From positions 147,001 to 211,000 of the forward strand of contig NZ_AP022321.1 of NCBI RefSeq assembly GCF_013393365.1: a stretch of DNA of 64,000 nt, in the 5' to 3' direction. The notes under the pieces were generated by a model. It did not search any database and was not told the origin of the DNA. It saw only the letters and a list, made by a program, of their open reading frames with translations. Shown here piece after piece: positions 25,015-33,335 of this stretch. The position numbers and the translations under genes were made by a program. Position 1 is the stretch's first letter, and each line of letters starts with the position of its first letter. Source of the DNA: Veillonella nakazawae. GTDB taxonomy: Bacteria > Bacillota > Negativicutes > Veillonellales > Veillonellaceae.

Positions 25015-26631
25015 ATGAAACATTACGTGCATTCTTATTGGACAAAATATAAACAATTGTATAAGAAAGGCTTAAAAGGTATTGCTGCTTTTCTTGCCAT
25101 TGGGGCGATTATAGTCTTTGTGCTCGCTACGATAGCGAGCCGTGGGATGGGCGTTATTTTTAACGAGGTAATGGCTCGTCAAACGATGATGAGAGGGACT
25201 GTAACGGTAGAGAGTTTAACTGCAACACCGTGGGGGACATTATCCTTTACTGACTTGGTATGGAAGGATCCAGAAGGCCGAGAGTTGCTCACAGTTCCAG
25301 ATGGAAAGATTCGCGTTAATATGTGGGACGTAATAACACGGAATTTTAAGGCTTCTGCTATAAACGGAATCGAGCTAAATGATGCGACCATTGTAGTCGA
25401 TTTAGACGATAACAACCGCCTTGACTTTGTGCCTGCTTCACCTGATGTAAACAAGCCACTCAATGAGGTAGAGCCGCGACCTAAACCTCCTAAAAAGACG
25501 ACTCAAGAGCGGCAGGAGGAACTGGGCAAGAAGGTTCGTAACTTTAATTGGGACGGTCAACATTTAAATCTTACGATTACATTGAGAAATAACCAGCTGG
25601 AAATCTTTCAGAAAAATCGTCACTATGTAATGAGGAACGTGAATTCTAAAATACATCTTGATAGTAACCGTGCTATTCGTATTGATATGGAAACGGGTAA
25701 GTTCGGTGGCACAGCCATTGGTGATGGTCTTACACTGAAAGGTCGTGTTGATCTAAAGGATGTATTAAAGCATCGCATGCCTCAGTTAGACTTGCAGTTT
25801 GATGTAAAGGGTGTGGACCCATCATCACTCGGTTTTGGCGATAATATCCACGATGCAATGACCTTGCTGACAAAGGTAACAGGTGATTTTAATCGTCCAT
25901 TGGCTAAAGGGCGTGTAACGATGCCTGTTTTACGAATTCCTGCGCTTACCTTTGAAAATGTCGTAGGCGATGTAACGTACCAAGACGGCATTTTGAACTT
26001 TGAAAATGTAAATGCCAATGTATACGGCGGAAAGCTAGAGGCAAAGGGCATATATAACTTAGATACTCGGGCTTATACGATTACAGGGATAGCAAAGGAT
26101 TTAGATAGTAGTGAGGCTCTCAAAACACCTGAATTTGTTGTACCTGTGTCGGCTAATTTGAACTTTAGAAGCGAGGGCCAGCCTCGTGACATGGAGGTAT
26201 GGGGGAATTTCTGGTCTGGAGAAGGCCACTATATGCTTATTCCTATTAAAAATATTACTGGGAATTTTCACAATAAAGGGCGGCATTTGTCCTTTAGTGA
26301 TGTGAAGGTGAATACGAATATTACGACCATTTCCACAGATGCGCTTCGCATCGATAATGGTCAGCTTACCATGGGGCCACTAAATATTACGTCCCACGGG
26401 GGCAGTAATTTTATCATCTATGATGAAGAATCATTTGATGAGCTAGATGAGAATATGGACAGAATTAAAGAGGGTATGAAGCAAGCTAGTGAAAATAGTA
26501 AACGTGCCTCGGAATCGGCAAAAGGTCTTAAAGACGTCAAGATTCCTGACGATGTAAAAGGATCTATTAAAGCTTTGAAACGACAAATGGATTCTGTAAA
26601 AGATAGCGTTGAAAGCGTCAAAATTAATTGA
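25015..26631 (+). CDS. AsmA-like envelope protein
   Basis: 538 aa. One N-terminal membrane helix (about residues 23-45) anchors a large periplasmic part rich in beta strands. Features shared with AsmA/TamB/DUF748 proteins are VTVESLTATPWGTLSFTDL after the anchor, VPDGKIRVNMW, the repeated 'gltlkGrvdl' type strands, and EAKGIYNLDTRAYTITG in the second half. The last 80 residues form a lysine- and serine-rich helical tail that looks like a coiled coil. Family members bridge the periplasm and are implicated in lipid movement and outer-membrane homeostasis, which fits a diderm Firmicute. Single gene; the exact subfamily is uncertain. Confidence 0.75.
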   Translation: MKHYVHSYWTKYKQLYKKGLKGIAAFLAIGAIIVFVLATIASRGMGVIFNEVMARQTMMRGTVTVESLTATPWGTLSFTDLVWKDPEGRELLTVPDGKIRVNMWDVITRNFKASAINGIELNDATIVVDLDDNNRLDFVPASPDVNKPLNEVEPRPKPPKKTTQERQEELGKKVRNFNWDGQHLNLTITLRNNQLEIFQKNRHYVMRNVNSKIHLDSNRAIRIDMETGKFGGTAIGDGLTLKGRVDLKDVLKHRMPQLDLQFDVKGVDPSSLGFGDNIHDAMTLLTKVTGDFNRPLAKGRVTMPVLRIPALTFENVVGDVTYQDGILNFENVNANVYGGKLEAKGIYNLDTRAYTITGIAKDLDSSEALKTPEFVVPVSANLNFRSEGQPRDMEVWGNFWSGEGHYMLIPIKNITGNFHNKGRHLSFSDVKVNTNITTISTDALRIDNGQLTMGPLNITSHGGSNFIIYDEESFDELDENMDRIKEGMKQASENSKRASESAKGLKDVKIPDDVKGSIKALKRQMDSVKDSVESVKIN

Positions 26632-26746
26632 TAAATGAAATATAAATGATGTTAACTCTCTTTCATTGTGCGTTTAGTTGGCTGGTTTATAATAAACTTC
26701 CGTTATCATGATTTTGATAAATACTTTTGTGTTTTTGGAGGTTTTT

Positions 26747-27142
26747 ATGAAAGTATCAAAACAATTCTCTATCGTTTTGGCTGCATCTGTACTTGCATTT
26801 GGTGTAGCTACATTGGCACCACAACACGCAGACGCTTCTTATGGTTATAAATATACTGATTCCCAACGCCCACCAGTATCCACTCCAACAGGTTATGTTA
26901 ATCCAGCCATGGGCTCTACTGTAACAGTTACAGATCCTGCACCTGCTACAAATAAATTGACTGCTCCTAAAGCTAGTACTACAACTGTTAGCACTAATGC
27001 GAATAATACTGCACCTAAATACTCTGATTTCAATGATATTGCGGCATACTCTGTAGCAGTGGCTGATTATTTCATGGCTAAAATTATGGCTATATTTGGC
27101 AATGGTAACACAGCTCTTAACCGTTATGGTTTTGGTAAATAA
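26747..27142 (+). CDS. small exported protein, 131 aa
   Basis: ATG at 26747 with TTGGAGG seven bases before it. A 30-residue signal peptide (MKVSKQFSIVLAASVLAFGV, cleavage likely after HADA) leads to a low-complexity, threonine/proline/alanine-rich mature region (SASTTTVSTNANNTAPK-type) and a short hydrophobic C-terminal segment near VADYFMAKIMAIFG. I do not recognise the family. The composition suggests a periplasmic or surface linker protein. It is followed by a bidirectional terminator shared with the convergent stalk-domain gene. Confidence 0.7.
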   Translation: MKVSKQFSIVLAASVLAFGVATLAPQHADASYGYKYTDSQRPPVSTPTGYVNPAMGSTVTVTDPAPATNKLTAPKASTTTVSTNANNTAPKYSDFNDIAAYSVAVADYFMAKIMAIFGNGNTALNRYGFGK

Positions 27143-27201
27143 TATAGTCATCAAATATAGTGTAACTAATTTCGAATAACTATATAAGTTATATACAAAT
27201 A

Positions 27202-27230
27202 AAAAAGGTCCCCTTGAGGGACCTTTTTCT
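27202..27230. terminator. bidirectional terminator between convergent genes
   Basis: AAAAGGTCCC pairs with GGGACCTTTT around CTTGA, flanked by A and T runs, between the 26747 gene and the minus-strand 27287 gene. Confidence 0.9.
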
Positions 27231-27286
27231 TTGCCTAGATTACGTTACAGCTTTAATAGGTTTGTGGAAAAATCTATTAAGTTCGC

Positions 27287-28033
27287 TTATCGATCTAATC
27301 CGTTAGCACGTTGGTATTCAGATACATCTGTAGATGTTGTTTGTTCATCTGTTGTGACAGTATCTTTGGCTAAGGATTTTTTGATTTTGATAAGTGGTTT
27401 TTCTGTTGCTTTTGGATCTTCTTTTTTCTTCACATCCTCTTGAGCTGGTGGTAAGAATGTATTGAGTTCATTCTTATGAGATACCTCTGTGTTTGTAGTG
27501 GATGCCAATTGTGCCCGTTGAGGGGCGATGAAGATTTCATCCTTTGTAATTTTCACGTCGTTCAATAATAATTTGAACACTTGAGGTTTTACAAAGATTG
27601 TGCCGTCTACTTTGCGAGCTGCAGGCAAGAAGGTTTCGGATGTATCAAGGTTGATAATCTTTAATTTGCCATGGCGTACTACTTCAGCAGAGTCTGGTTG
27701 GATTGCTAGTGTAGCGATGTTCATGTCTACTAATGCTGTCTTAGTAGGTTCATCCCAAGCTACTTTATAGCCCAATGCTTCAGACACTTGGCGTAATGCT
27801 ACGAGCGGTTGACCATCTACATAGATTACATTTTGCTGACCATTAATAGGCTCTACAACCTTACCATCTACATTGATATGATGGGCAGTTGTAACAGATG
27901 CTGGCTTTTCAAGATTCATAGCTGGACCTGGATTCTCCATGCCGATAGCTGCTTGTGCAGGCTGTGCAACGCCAAATGTGAAAGCTAGTGCACCTACAGC
28001 GATACTAGATAAAATAAGCTGTTTTAATTTCAT
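27287..28033 (-). CDS. exported protein with copper amine oxidase-type stalk domain
   Basis: 248 aa from the ATG at 28033 (GGAGGTCCCTT directly before it); the longer frame to 28084 lacks a binding site. A signal peptide of about 28 residues ends AQAA. Residues about 50-110 (VDGKVVEPINGQQNVIYVDG, then PLVALRQVSEALGYKVAWDE) match the copper amine oxidase N-terminal 'stalk' domain common in Firmicutes surface proteins; it has no amine oxidase catalytic part. The C-terminal third is lysine-, threonine- and proline-rich and disordered. It is probably a cell-envelope binding module of unknown ligand. Confidence 0.8.
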   Translation of the reverse strand: MKLKQLILSSIAVGALAFTFGVAQPAQAAIGMENPGPAMNLEKPASVTTAHHINVDGKVVEPINGQQNVIYVDGQPLVALRQVSEALGYKVAWDEPTKTALVDMNIATLAIQPDSAEVVRHGKLKIINLDTSETFLPAARKVDGTIFVKPQVFKLLLNDVKITKDEIFIAPQRAQLASTTNTEVSHKNELNTFLPPAQEDVKKKEDPKATEKPLIKIKKSLAKDTVTTDEQTTSTDVSEYQRANGLDR

Positions 28034-28138
28034 AAGGGACCTCCATAAGGCGTTATATTTCTCTGAATGTATTAACGTTACCAAATATATATGAAAATTT
28101 TATTATAAACTTAAATTTTATGCAATTTATATAAGCAT

Positions 28139-28387
28139 ATGTCTATATCTGGTATAAATTTTATATCTCAACCTATAACTAATAGTGTTAATATAATAGT
28201 AGATAATGATTTTTCTCATGGTGAAAAACATCCACTGCTACATAAACATATATGGATTAATAATGAATACGTCATTAAAGAGTCGGATTTAGATGTTTTT
28301 TTAACAATTCCCTGTTTAGAGGGGCATACAATAAGCGATATTTTTGCTAATGAGTTATATGATGAAAAATCTTTGTACATTTTTTAA
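28139..28387 (+). CDS. orphan ORF, probably a gene fragment
   Basis: 82 codons without a convincing ribosome binding site, in DNA much richer in AT than its surroundings. The product is acidic and soluble (MSISGINFISQPITNSVNII, later HPLLHKHIWINNEY). It ends at a run of six T. If one T is removed the frame continues for 12 more codons as NPLGKADPLAGK, so the ORF is probably the tail of a larger, damaged gene. I cannot name a family. It opens the small-protein array and may be the remains of a toxin or effector module. Confidence 0.4.
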   Translation: MSISGINFISQPITNSVNIIVDNDFSHGEKHPLLHKHIWINNEYVIKESDLDVFLTIPCLEGHTISDIFANELYDEKSLYIF

Positions 28388-28510
28388 TCCTTTAGGAAAA
28401 GCAGATCCTTTGGCGGGGAAATAAAGCAATATCCCGTTGACTCTCAAAAGAAGCTTAGTAAGGAATATAGATGATAGAATTAAATATGATTTGAAAAAGG
28501 ATATAGACAA

Positions 28511-28855
28511 ATGACGCTTCAGGATTTAATTATAATATCAGGAATAATATTTTTTATATATAAATTAATTACTCATGAAGGGAAGCTCACTTTAGCTAGA
28601 ATTGTCGCAATGTTAGGTATGGCTATATGGATTGGATTAGGTTTACTTCATGAAGTAGTTTCGATATTTGTATTATTTTTTTGGTCTTCAGTTGTTATGG
28701 GGATTTCATTGATTGGAATGTATTATATACCTAGTAGTGAGCATTATGATGTGGATAAAACTAAAAAACATCAAAAACTTTTTAAAGGTGCTTTATACTC
28801 TTGGTTATTTCTAGTAGCTTTATACATATTTTTATACGTTTTAACCTATTATTAG
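28511..28855 (+). CDS. small four-helix membrane protein, array copy 1
   Basis: 114 aa with four predicted membrane helices (LIIISGIIFFIYKLI; ARIVAMLGMAIWIGLGLL; the WSSVVMGISLIGMYYI region; WLFLVALYIFLYVL). AAGGAT lies eight bases before the ATG. It is a clear paralogue of the next gene: the first 30 and last 20 residues are nearly the same while the middle differs strongly. No family is recognised. Tandem copies with conserved ends and diverged centres are typical of immunity proteins for bacteriocins or contact-dependent toxins; this is inference only. Confidence 0.65.
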   Translation: MTLQDLIIISGIIFFIYKLITHEGKLTLARIVAMLGMAIWIGLGLLHEVVSIFVLFFWSSVVMGISLIGMYYIPSSEHYDVDKTKKHQKLFKGALYSWLFLVALYIFLYVLTYY

Positions 28856-28921
28856 ATATCTTGAACCTATATATGTTAAAGATAGAATTAAATATAATTT
28901 GAAAAAGGATGTAGATAAGTA

Positions 28922-29263
28922 ATGTATCAAGATCTGATTATAATATTTGGTATTATATTTTTCATATACAAACTTATTACGCATAAAGGTAAGCTTAGTT
29001 TAGCTCGAATTATCTATACTTTTAGCTTAGTACTCGGATTTGGAATATTTTTCATACGTAATTTAATATCTCCATTCACTATGTTGTTGTGGTGGATATT
29101 TTGTATGGGGATTTCTTTAGTTGGAATGTACTTTATGATTAAGAATAATGAGTTTGAAAGTGATAAAGTAGAGATGCATCAGTCTAATTTTAAAGTAGGC
29201 GTATATGCTTGGTTATTTCTGGTAGCTTTATACATATTTTTATACGTTTTAACCTATTATTAG
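28922..29263 (+). CDS. small four-helix membrane protein, array copy 2
   Basis: 113 aa, same plan as the 28511 gene: near-identical N-terminus (YQDLIIIFGIIFFIYKLITH), then KGKLSLARI, and an identical C-terminal WLFLVALYIFLYVLTYY. The central 60 residues, including the short charged loop (IKNNEFESDKVEMHQSN), are largely different. The gene sits in the second 408-bp unit. The DNA of the ends is also conserved, so the duplication is fairly recent and the centre has diverged quickly or been exchanged. Function unknown. Confidence 0.65.
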   Translation: MYQDLIIIFGIIFFIYKLITHKGKLSLARIIYTFSLVLGFGIFFIRNLISPFTMLLWWIFCMGISLVGMYFMIKNNEFESDKVEMHQSNFKVGVYAWLFLVALYIFLYVLTYY

Positions 29264-29288
29264 ATACCTTGAACCTACATATGCTAAA

Positions 29289-29373
29289 GATAGAATTAAA
29301 TATGATTTGAAAAGGATACAGACAAATGATGCTTAAGAAAATAAAGATAGAAAAAAGAACGAGAAGTGCTTGA
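29289..29373 (+). pseudogene. stub of a third array copy
   Basis: The repeated leader is followed by ATGATGCTTAAG, matching the start of copy 1 (ATGACGCTTCAG), but the frame ends after 15 codons and the rest of the gene is missing. It looks like a truncated third copy. Confidence 0.5.
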
Positions 29374-29401
29374 TAAGCATTAGCATATTATTGAGGTGAA
29401 A

Positions 29402-29596
29402 ATGTTTTTAAAAGTATTTAATTTAATCTTTTGGATTGCAATGGTGTTCTTCCTAGGAGGCATTACATTAATGTTTGTTATGGATCCTGAGGTTACTAGT
29501 GACGAGTTTTGGATATACTTCTATGGTAGTGCTTATATTATTAGTGGAATATTTATGTTGGGATGGTACTTTATATATAAGCTCTTAAAAAAATGA
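29402..29596 (+). CDS. small two-helix membrane protein
   Basis: 64 aa from the ATG at 29402 (TGAGG five bases upstream). Two membrane helices (NLIFWIAMVFFLGGITLMFV and the IISGIFMLGWYFIY region) flank the loop MDPEVTSDEFWIYFYG. It is a paralogue of the 29874 gene, which has the same layout and a similar loop (TNPEMIKDEVDFYFF). Family unknown. It belongs to the AT-rich array of membrane proteins. Confidence 0.55.
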   Translation: MFLKVFNLIFWIAMVFFLGGITLMFVMDPEVTSDEFWIYFYGSAYIISGIFMLGWYFIYKLLKK

Positions 29597-29640
29597 TTAT
29601 ATTTGAATTAATCTTAAGATCATGATCATTTAAACCCGAT

Positions 29641-29705
29641 AGGACGTTATAGTCTAATCTTCAGTGATAAGTGTTACTGAATGATATAGAACTATAGCGT
29701 CCTTT
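29641..29705 (+). terminator. branched hairpin terminator
   Basis: AGGACGTTATAGT pairs with AACTATAGCGTCCT, enclosing an inner hairpin TTCAGT/ACTGAA, followed by T residues. The outer arms resemble those of the trp terminator at 61029-61064. Confidence 0.7.
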
Positions 29706-29873
29706 TACTATCTTAGTACTCTTATCATAGCCGATATATGGTGTTAAGGATGTGGCAATCATGATGGACTGTTCTAATTTTTATTATATAAACTTATATA
29801 AATTTTATGATATATTAATATTAAAATTTTAGTTGTGTTGTAAACGAGTGGTTTTAATGATAGGAATACTCAT

Positions 29874-30080
29874 ATGTTATTTTTAAAAATTTACAATTAT
29901 TTTGTGAGGGGTGTTGTACTTTTCCTTCTTATAATTATTCCTTTTACTATTGTTACAAATCCTGAAATGATCAAGGATGAAGTCGATTTTTATTTTTTTG
30001 TTACTCTATATATTGTAATCCTTTTGAGCTATGTGGTATGGACCTATATTTATAACTATTTAAGTCGTAAAAGGAGTTAG
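29874..30080 (+). CDS. small two-helix membrane protein, paralogue of 29402 gene
   Basis: 68 aa. Two hydrophobic helices (VRGVVLFLLIIIPFTIV and LYIVILLSYVVWTYIYNYL) flank the loop TNPEMIKDEVDFYFF, the same plan as the 29402 gene. It ends with a basic RKRS tail. GATAGGAA lies about ten bases before the ATG. Family unknown. The next gene starts six bases after its stop, so the two are cotranscribed. Confidence 0.55.
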   Translation: MLFLKIYNYFVRGVVLFLLIIIPFTIVTNPEMIKDEVDFYFFVTLYIVILLSYVVWTYIYNYLSRKRS

Positions 30081-30085
30081 TATTT

Positions 30086-30487
30086 GTGCATATTCATTTA
30101 CCCTTAGTTTTCGTAGTCATCTTTTACTCGGCAATTGTTCTCTATTGGATCATATATAAGATACTCTTAAGAAAAAAACTTTCACCATTACTAGTATCTT
30201 TAATTGCTAATTCTAATTATAGTTTTATTAAATTTATCTCTTGGGCGATAATTATTGCATACCCCTTCATGCTTTTTAGCATGTTTTATTTCTTAGATTA
30301 CATAGCTGTGCCAATTGTTATGGCTTGGTTTTTACAACCTGTTTTAGTTGCAGCTACCCTATTCAGGCAGCCATCACACAGTCGTTATTATGATTGGGCT
30401 AGAAAGAAACAGATGTATGTAGTGTGGATTGTATTCTTTTATTTCTTAGCGGTTCTAGGTATATTGAAATTCTATGATTTTTTGTAG
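30086..30487 (+). CDS. membrane protein, 133 aa
   Basis: Starts at GTG with AAGGAG nine bases upstream, located within the end of the previous gene. Four hydrophobic segments are visible (LPLVFVVIFYSAIVLYWIIY; FISWAIIIAYPFMLFSMFYF; IVMAWFLQPVLVAATLF; VVWIVFFYFLAVLGIL). No family recognised. It is the last gene of the AT-rich small membrane protein array; low GC and lack of homologous features with the surrounding core genes suggest acquired DNA. Confidence 0.55.
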   Translation: MHIHLPLVFVVIFYSAIVLYWIIYKILLRKKLSPLLVSLIANSNYSFIKFISWAIIIAYPFMLFSMFYFLDYIAVPIVMAWFLQPVLVAATLFRQPSHSRYYDWARKKQMYVVWIVFFYFLAVLGILKFYDFL

Positions 30488-30687
30488 CGTTTAAGCTGTA
30501 AAGAAAAAGTATATTCCCGTTATTGAGAATCAAGGGAAAAGTAAGAATGTCCGCTAACAATAAAAAATTTTAAAGCTGTATATATGTTTTTTGTTCTATC
30601 AATTAATTACATATATAGAACCGTAATTATAATGAGGCGAAACCTCTTATGGAATACATTTTAGAAAATAAGAACTAGAATTTCTTA

Positions 30688-30696
30688 TGATATAAT
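30688..30696 (+). promoter_or_regulatory. candidate queF promoter (extended -10)
   Basis: TGATATAAT, 51 bases before the queF ATG. No preQ1 riboswitch signature is seen in the 260-base gap. Confidence 0.45.
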
Positions 30697-30747
30697 TAAG
30701 TATCACACGAATTATTTCTTATACCGTATTATAGAAAGAGGTTCCTT

Positions 30748-31245
30748 ATGGCATCCGGCAGATCTGAAAAAGAGTTACAAGGGGTAACGATGTTAGGTCA
30801 CAAGACCGATTACCCTACTGATTATGCACCACAGGTATTAGAGGCATTTGATAATAAACACCCTGATAATGATTACTTCGTTAAGTTTAATTGTCCTGAG
30901 TTCACTAGCTTGTGCCCTATGACAGGTCAACCAGACTTTGCGACAATCTACATTTCTTATGTACCAGATAAGAAAATGGTAGAGTCCAAGTCTTTGAAAT
31001 TATACCTATTTAGTTTCCGCAATCACGGGGACTTTCACGAGGACTGCATCAACATCATTATGAAAGACCTTGTGAAGTTGATGGATCCTAAGTACATCGA
31101 GGTATGGGGCAAGTTTACGCCACGAGGTGGTTTGTCCATCGATCCATACGCAAACTACGGCAAGCCTGGTACAGAGTGGGAAAAGACTGCAAAAGAGCGC
31201 CTTCATTTCCACGACATGCAGCCTGAGCGCGTAGCATACCGTTAA
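30748..31245 (+). CDS. queF: NADPH-dependent 7-cyano-7-deazaguanine reductase QueF
   Basis: 165 aa, the length of the short (YkvM) QueF type. The signature CPMTGQPDF contains the catalytic Cys56, which forms a thioimide with preQ0, and Asp63. Other conserved parts are [20 protein letters not shown], which contains the substrate-binding ESKS and HE motifs, and the WGKFTPRGG region. It reduces preQ0 to preQ1 on the way to queuosine in tRNA. It starts the two-gene unit with the 31247 membrane protein. Confidence 0.96.
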   Translation: MASGRSEKELQGVTMLGHKTDYPTDYAPQVLEAFDNKHPDNDYFVKFNCPEFTSLCPMTGQPDFATIYISYVPDKKMVESKSLKLYLFSFRNHGDFHEDCINIIMKDLVKLMDPKYIEVWGKFTPRGGLSIDPYANYGKPGTEWEKTAKERLHFHDMQPERVAYR

Positions 31246-31246
31246 T

Positions 31247-32107
31247 ATGGCATACGAATATTTAACAATGGTCACATCGTTCATAATGTTTTTTATGATT
31301 GGTGTGACCTTGTCTATACACCCTGCGTCGATTATGGTAGGGACGAACACCTATATAGAATCACAAACCAAATGGACTCGATGGAACGGCTATATCATTT
31401 TTGTGCTGCTCCTATTTGTTATGGATATTTTCCTAACAAATGCTATATATCTAGCCTTTTACGATATATACGGCAATCTTAAGAACATAGGCCATCTCGG
31501 TGTTGATTTTATGGATATTTTCTTTAGTGAAAGTTTCCAAGTCGTTGTAGCTGTCTTGTTTTTGCTTGTGGTATTCCAAGTTTTGGGTCTCGTCGATGTA
31601 GCCCATGGTGAAAGAAATCTATCCTTTTACTACAGCCAAGTAGAGGCGGGCAAGGAGCCGCCATCTTGGATGGAGCGATACATGGAACGTGGGAAGGGTT
31701 CGCTGGGGGCAAGTATAATAGGATACCTATACATGCTGTGGATGACCAAGCGGAGTCTGTGGACATATATTGTCTGCGTTGTGTGGTTCAAGGTACTTGC
31801 TATGCTAGTCAATGTACTAGTTTCACCTGTTATCAACCGCATTATGCACACCAATAATGAACTAGCCACACATGTGATCCTTGATCCTTATATTATTTCC
31901 TATATACTGGCAGGCTTTTTATGGGGCCATGTGGCGCTACATCATGACTTAAGTGAAGCATATAGATTGGCAAAGAGCGTTGTTATATCCTTAGTTCCTC
32001 GTCTAAGCGTATTGGTGGGGGCCGTTCTCTTTATTGGATTATCTTTAGCCATCATCTTTGTGCCTATCACGTGGGATGTGGTGGTGGACGTGCTTACAAG
32101 TAAATAA
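31247..32107 (+). CDS. multi-pass membrane protein, 286 aa
   Basis: The ATG is one base after the queF stop, so the genes are probably coupled. Six to seven membrane helices are visible, with a central cytoplasmic stretch (RNLSFYYSQVEAGKEPPSWM). No known transporter or enzyme motif is seen. Cotranscription with queF invites the idea of a role in queuosine or its precursors' uptake, but the sequence offers no direct support; it does not look like QueT or YhhQ. Confidence 0.65.
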   Translation: MAYEYLTMVTSFIMFFMIGVTLSIHPASIMVGTNTYIESQTKWTRWNGYIIFVLLLFVMDIFLTNAIYLAFYDIYGNLKNIGHLGVDFMDIFFSESFQVVVAVLFLLVVFQVLGLVDVAHGERNLSFYYSQVEAGKEPPSWMERYMERGKGSLGASIIGYLYMLWMTKRSLWTYIVCVVWFKVLAMLVNVLVSPVINRIMHTNNELATHVILDPYIISYILAGFLWGHVALHHDLSEAYRLAKSVVISLVPRLSVLVGAVLFIGLSLAIIFVPITWDVVVDVLTSK

Positions 32108-32161
32108 ATGAACCTAGTTATTTCCTGTACTTTTGGGGTTTTAAAAGCTATTCTCATTCTC

Positions 32162-32294
32162 TTGACAATGAATTGATTCAGGTGTTAGAGTATGGTTGTA
32201 TTAATCAGAATGCATAAACGTTTATACCCAGTGTATAGTGAGTAACAAGGTGAAATACATATCGTCCTTGGGATATTCCTGAGGACGATTTTTA
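32162..32294 (+). promoter_or_regulatory. cysK leader with palindrome and attenuator-like terminator
   Basis: TTGACA at 32162 with TAGAGT after 18 bases forms a promoter. The transcribed leader then has the 12-bp perfect palindrome ATAAACGTTTAT (32214-32225), a small hairpin (TATAC/GTATA) and an intrinsic terminator (ATCGTCCT/AGGACGAT with T run, 32261-32294) just 27 bases before cysK. Expression of cysK is therefore probably controlled by termination in the leader. It lacks the T-box consensus. Confidence 0.6.
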
Positions 32295-32320
32295 TCATCT
32301 GTCGCTAGAGGGAGGATCAG

Positions 32321-33235
32321 ATGAGCATAGTAACAAATCAAACAACTGAACTGATTGGTAAAACGCCGGTATATCAATTACCAAATACCAATATTTATGT
32401 AAAACTTGAAAAATATAATGTAGGTGGCTCTGTGAAAGACCGTGCCGTTCTTGGCATGTTACAAGACGCCAAGGAGAAAGGCCGTATCCATGAGGATAGC
32501 ATCATCGTAGAGGCTACAAGTGGCAATACAGGTATTGCTCTTGCCATGGTGGGCGCTATCTTACATATTAAAACTGTAATTATTATGCCTGAAAGCATGA
32601 GTAAAGAACGTCGTGAACTTATCAAGGCGTACGGTGCACAGCTCATCTTAACGCCAAAAGAAACGGGCATGAAGGGCGCTCTTGAACGAGCAAATGAAAT
32701 CTTAGAGAAATATCCTAATGCGTTTACTTTGGGCCAATTTGTAAATCCTGCGAATCCAGATATACATTACCGTACTACGGGCACTGAAATCGTAGAACAA
32801 GTACCGAATGTAGACGTATTTGTGGCAGGTATCGGTACAGGTGGTACTTTCACAGGTGTTACTAGACGATTGAAAGAGCATAATCCGAATCTGAAATCTA
32901 TCGCAGTGGAACCAACAGGATCTCCGGCCATTACAGAAGGTAAGGGCGGTCCACACAAAATTCAAGGTATTGGTGCGGGCTTTATTCCTGAAAACTTCGA
33001 CCAAAGCTTGATGGACGGCGTACAAACTGTAAGCGACGAAGAAGCCTTTAGCGAAGTACAAACCTTTATGCGTGAAAGCGGTGTTTCTATTGGACTTTCA
33101 GCGGGGGCAGCTATCGTAGCAGCTAAGCGTATTGCACGAGAAGAACCAAAGGCGAATATAGTGGTTATTGCACCAGATGGGGTAGAAAAATATTTATCCC
33201 TTTTGGATTTTGCTAATAATGAATACGTAAAGTAA
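32321..33235 (+). CDS. cysK: cysteine synthase A (O-acetylserine sulfhydrylase)
   Basis: 304 aa. The PLP-binding lysine is Lys39 in GGSVKDRA, the substrate loop is EATSGNTGIALA and the phosphate-binding loop is GIGTGGTFTG. All are standard for CysK. The enzyme makes L-cysteine from O-acetylserine and sulfide. GGGAGGA precedes its ATG. The gene for serine acetyltransferase follows 100 bases later, so the pair encodes the whole two-step pathway and the two proteins may form the cysteine synthase complex. Confidence 0.96.
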   Translation: MSIVTNQTTELIGKTPVYQLPNTNIYVKLEKYNVGGSVKDRAVLGMLQDAKEKGRIHEDSIIVEATSGNTGIALAMVGAILHIKTVIIMPESMSKERRELIKAYGAQLILTPKETGMKGALERANEILEKYPNAFTLGQFVNPANPDIHYRTTGTEIVEQVPNVDVFVAGIGTGGTFTGVTRRLKEHNPNLKSIAVEPTGSPAITEGKGGPHKIQGIGAGFIPENFDQSLMDGVQTVSDEEAFSEVQTFMRESGVSIGLSAGAAIVAAKRIAREEPKANIVVIAPDGVEKYLSLLDFANNEYVK

Positions 33236-33335
33236 CAGATTTAGCATAGATAAAACATCTTATGTATAGGAATACAGACCACATATGTTGTATACTATAT
33301 ATTATATGAGTAGAGTTATTTGAGATGGAGTCACT

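Larger units (their letters stand above)
28473..29288 (+). repeat. tandem duplication, two units of exactly 408 bp
   Basis: A block beginning GATAGAATTAAATAT recurs at 28473, 28881 and 29289, each 408 bases apart. The downstream block CTTGAACCTA-TATG-TAAA recurs with the same period (28860s and 29260s). Each full unit holds one of the paralogous genes at 28511 and 28922; the third copy carries only the leader and a 15-codon stub. Confidence 0.85.

Noticed and set aside
28139-30487. Prophage or integrative element
   Set aside because: No integrase, capsid, lysis or replication gene is seen; only small membrane proteins and fragments.
30488-30747. preQ1 riboswitch upstream of queF
   Set aside because: I looked for the characteristic short hairpin and A-rich tail and did not find them.
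32195-32300. T-box upstream of cysK
   Set aside because: GGTGAAATAC recalls part of the T-box core, but the GGTGG-ACCGCG consensus and stem I are missing.
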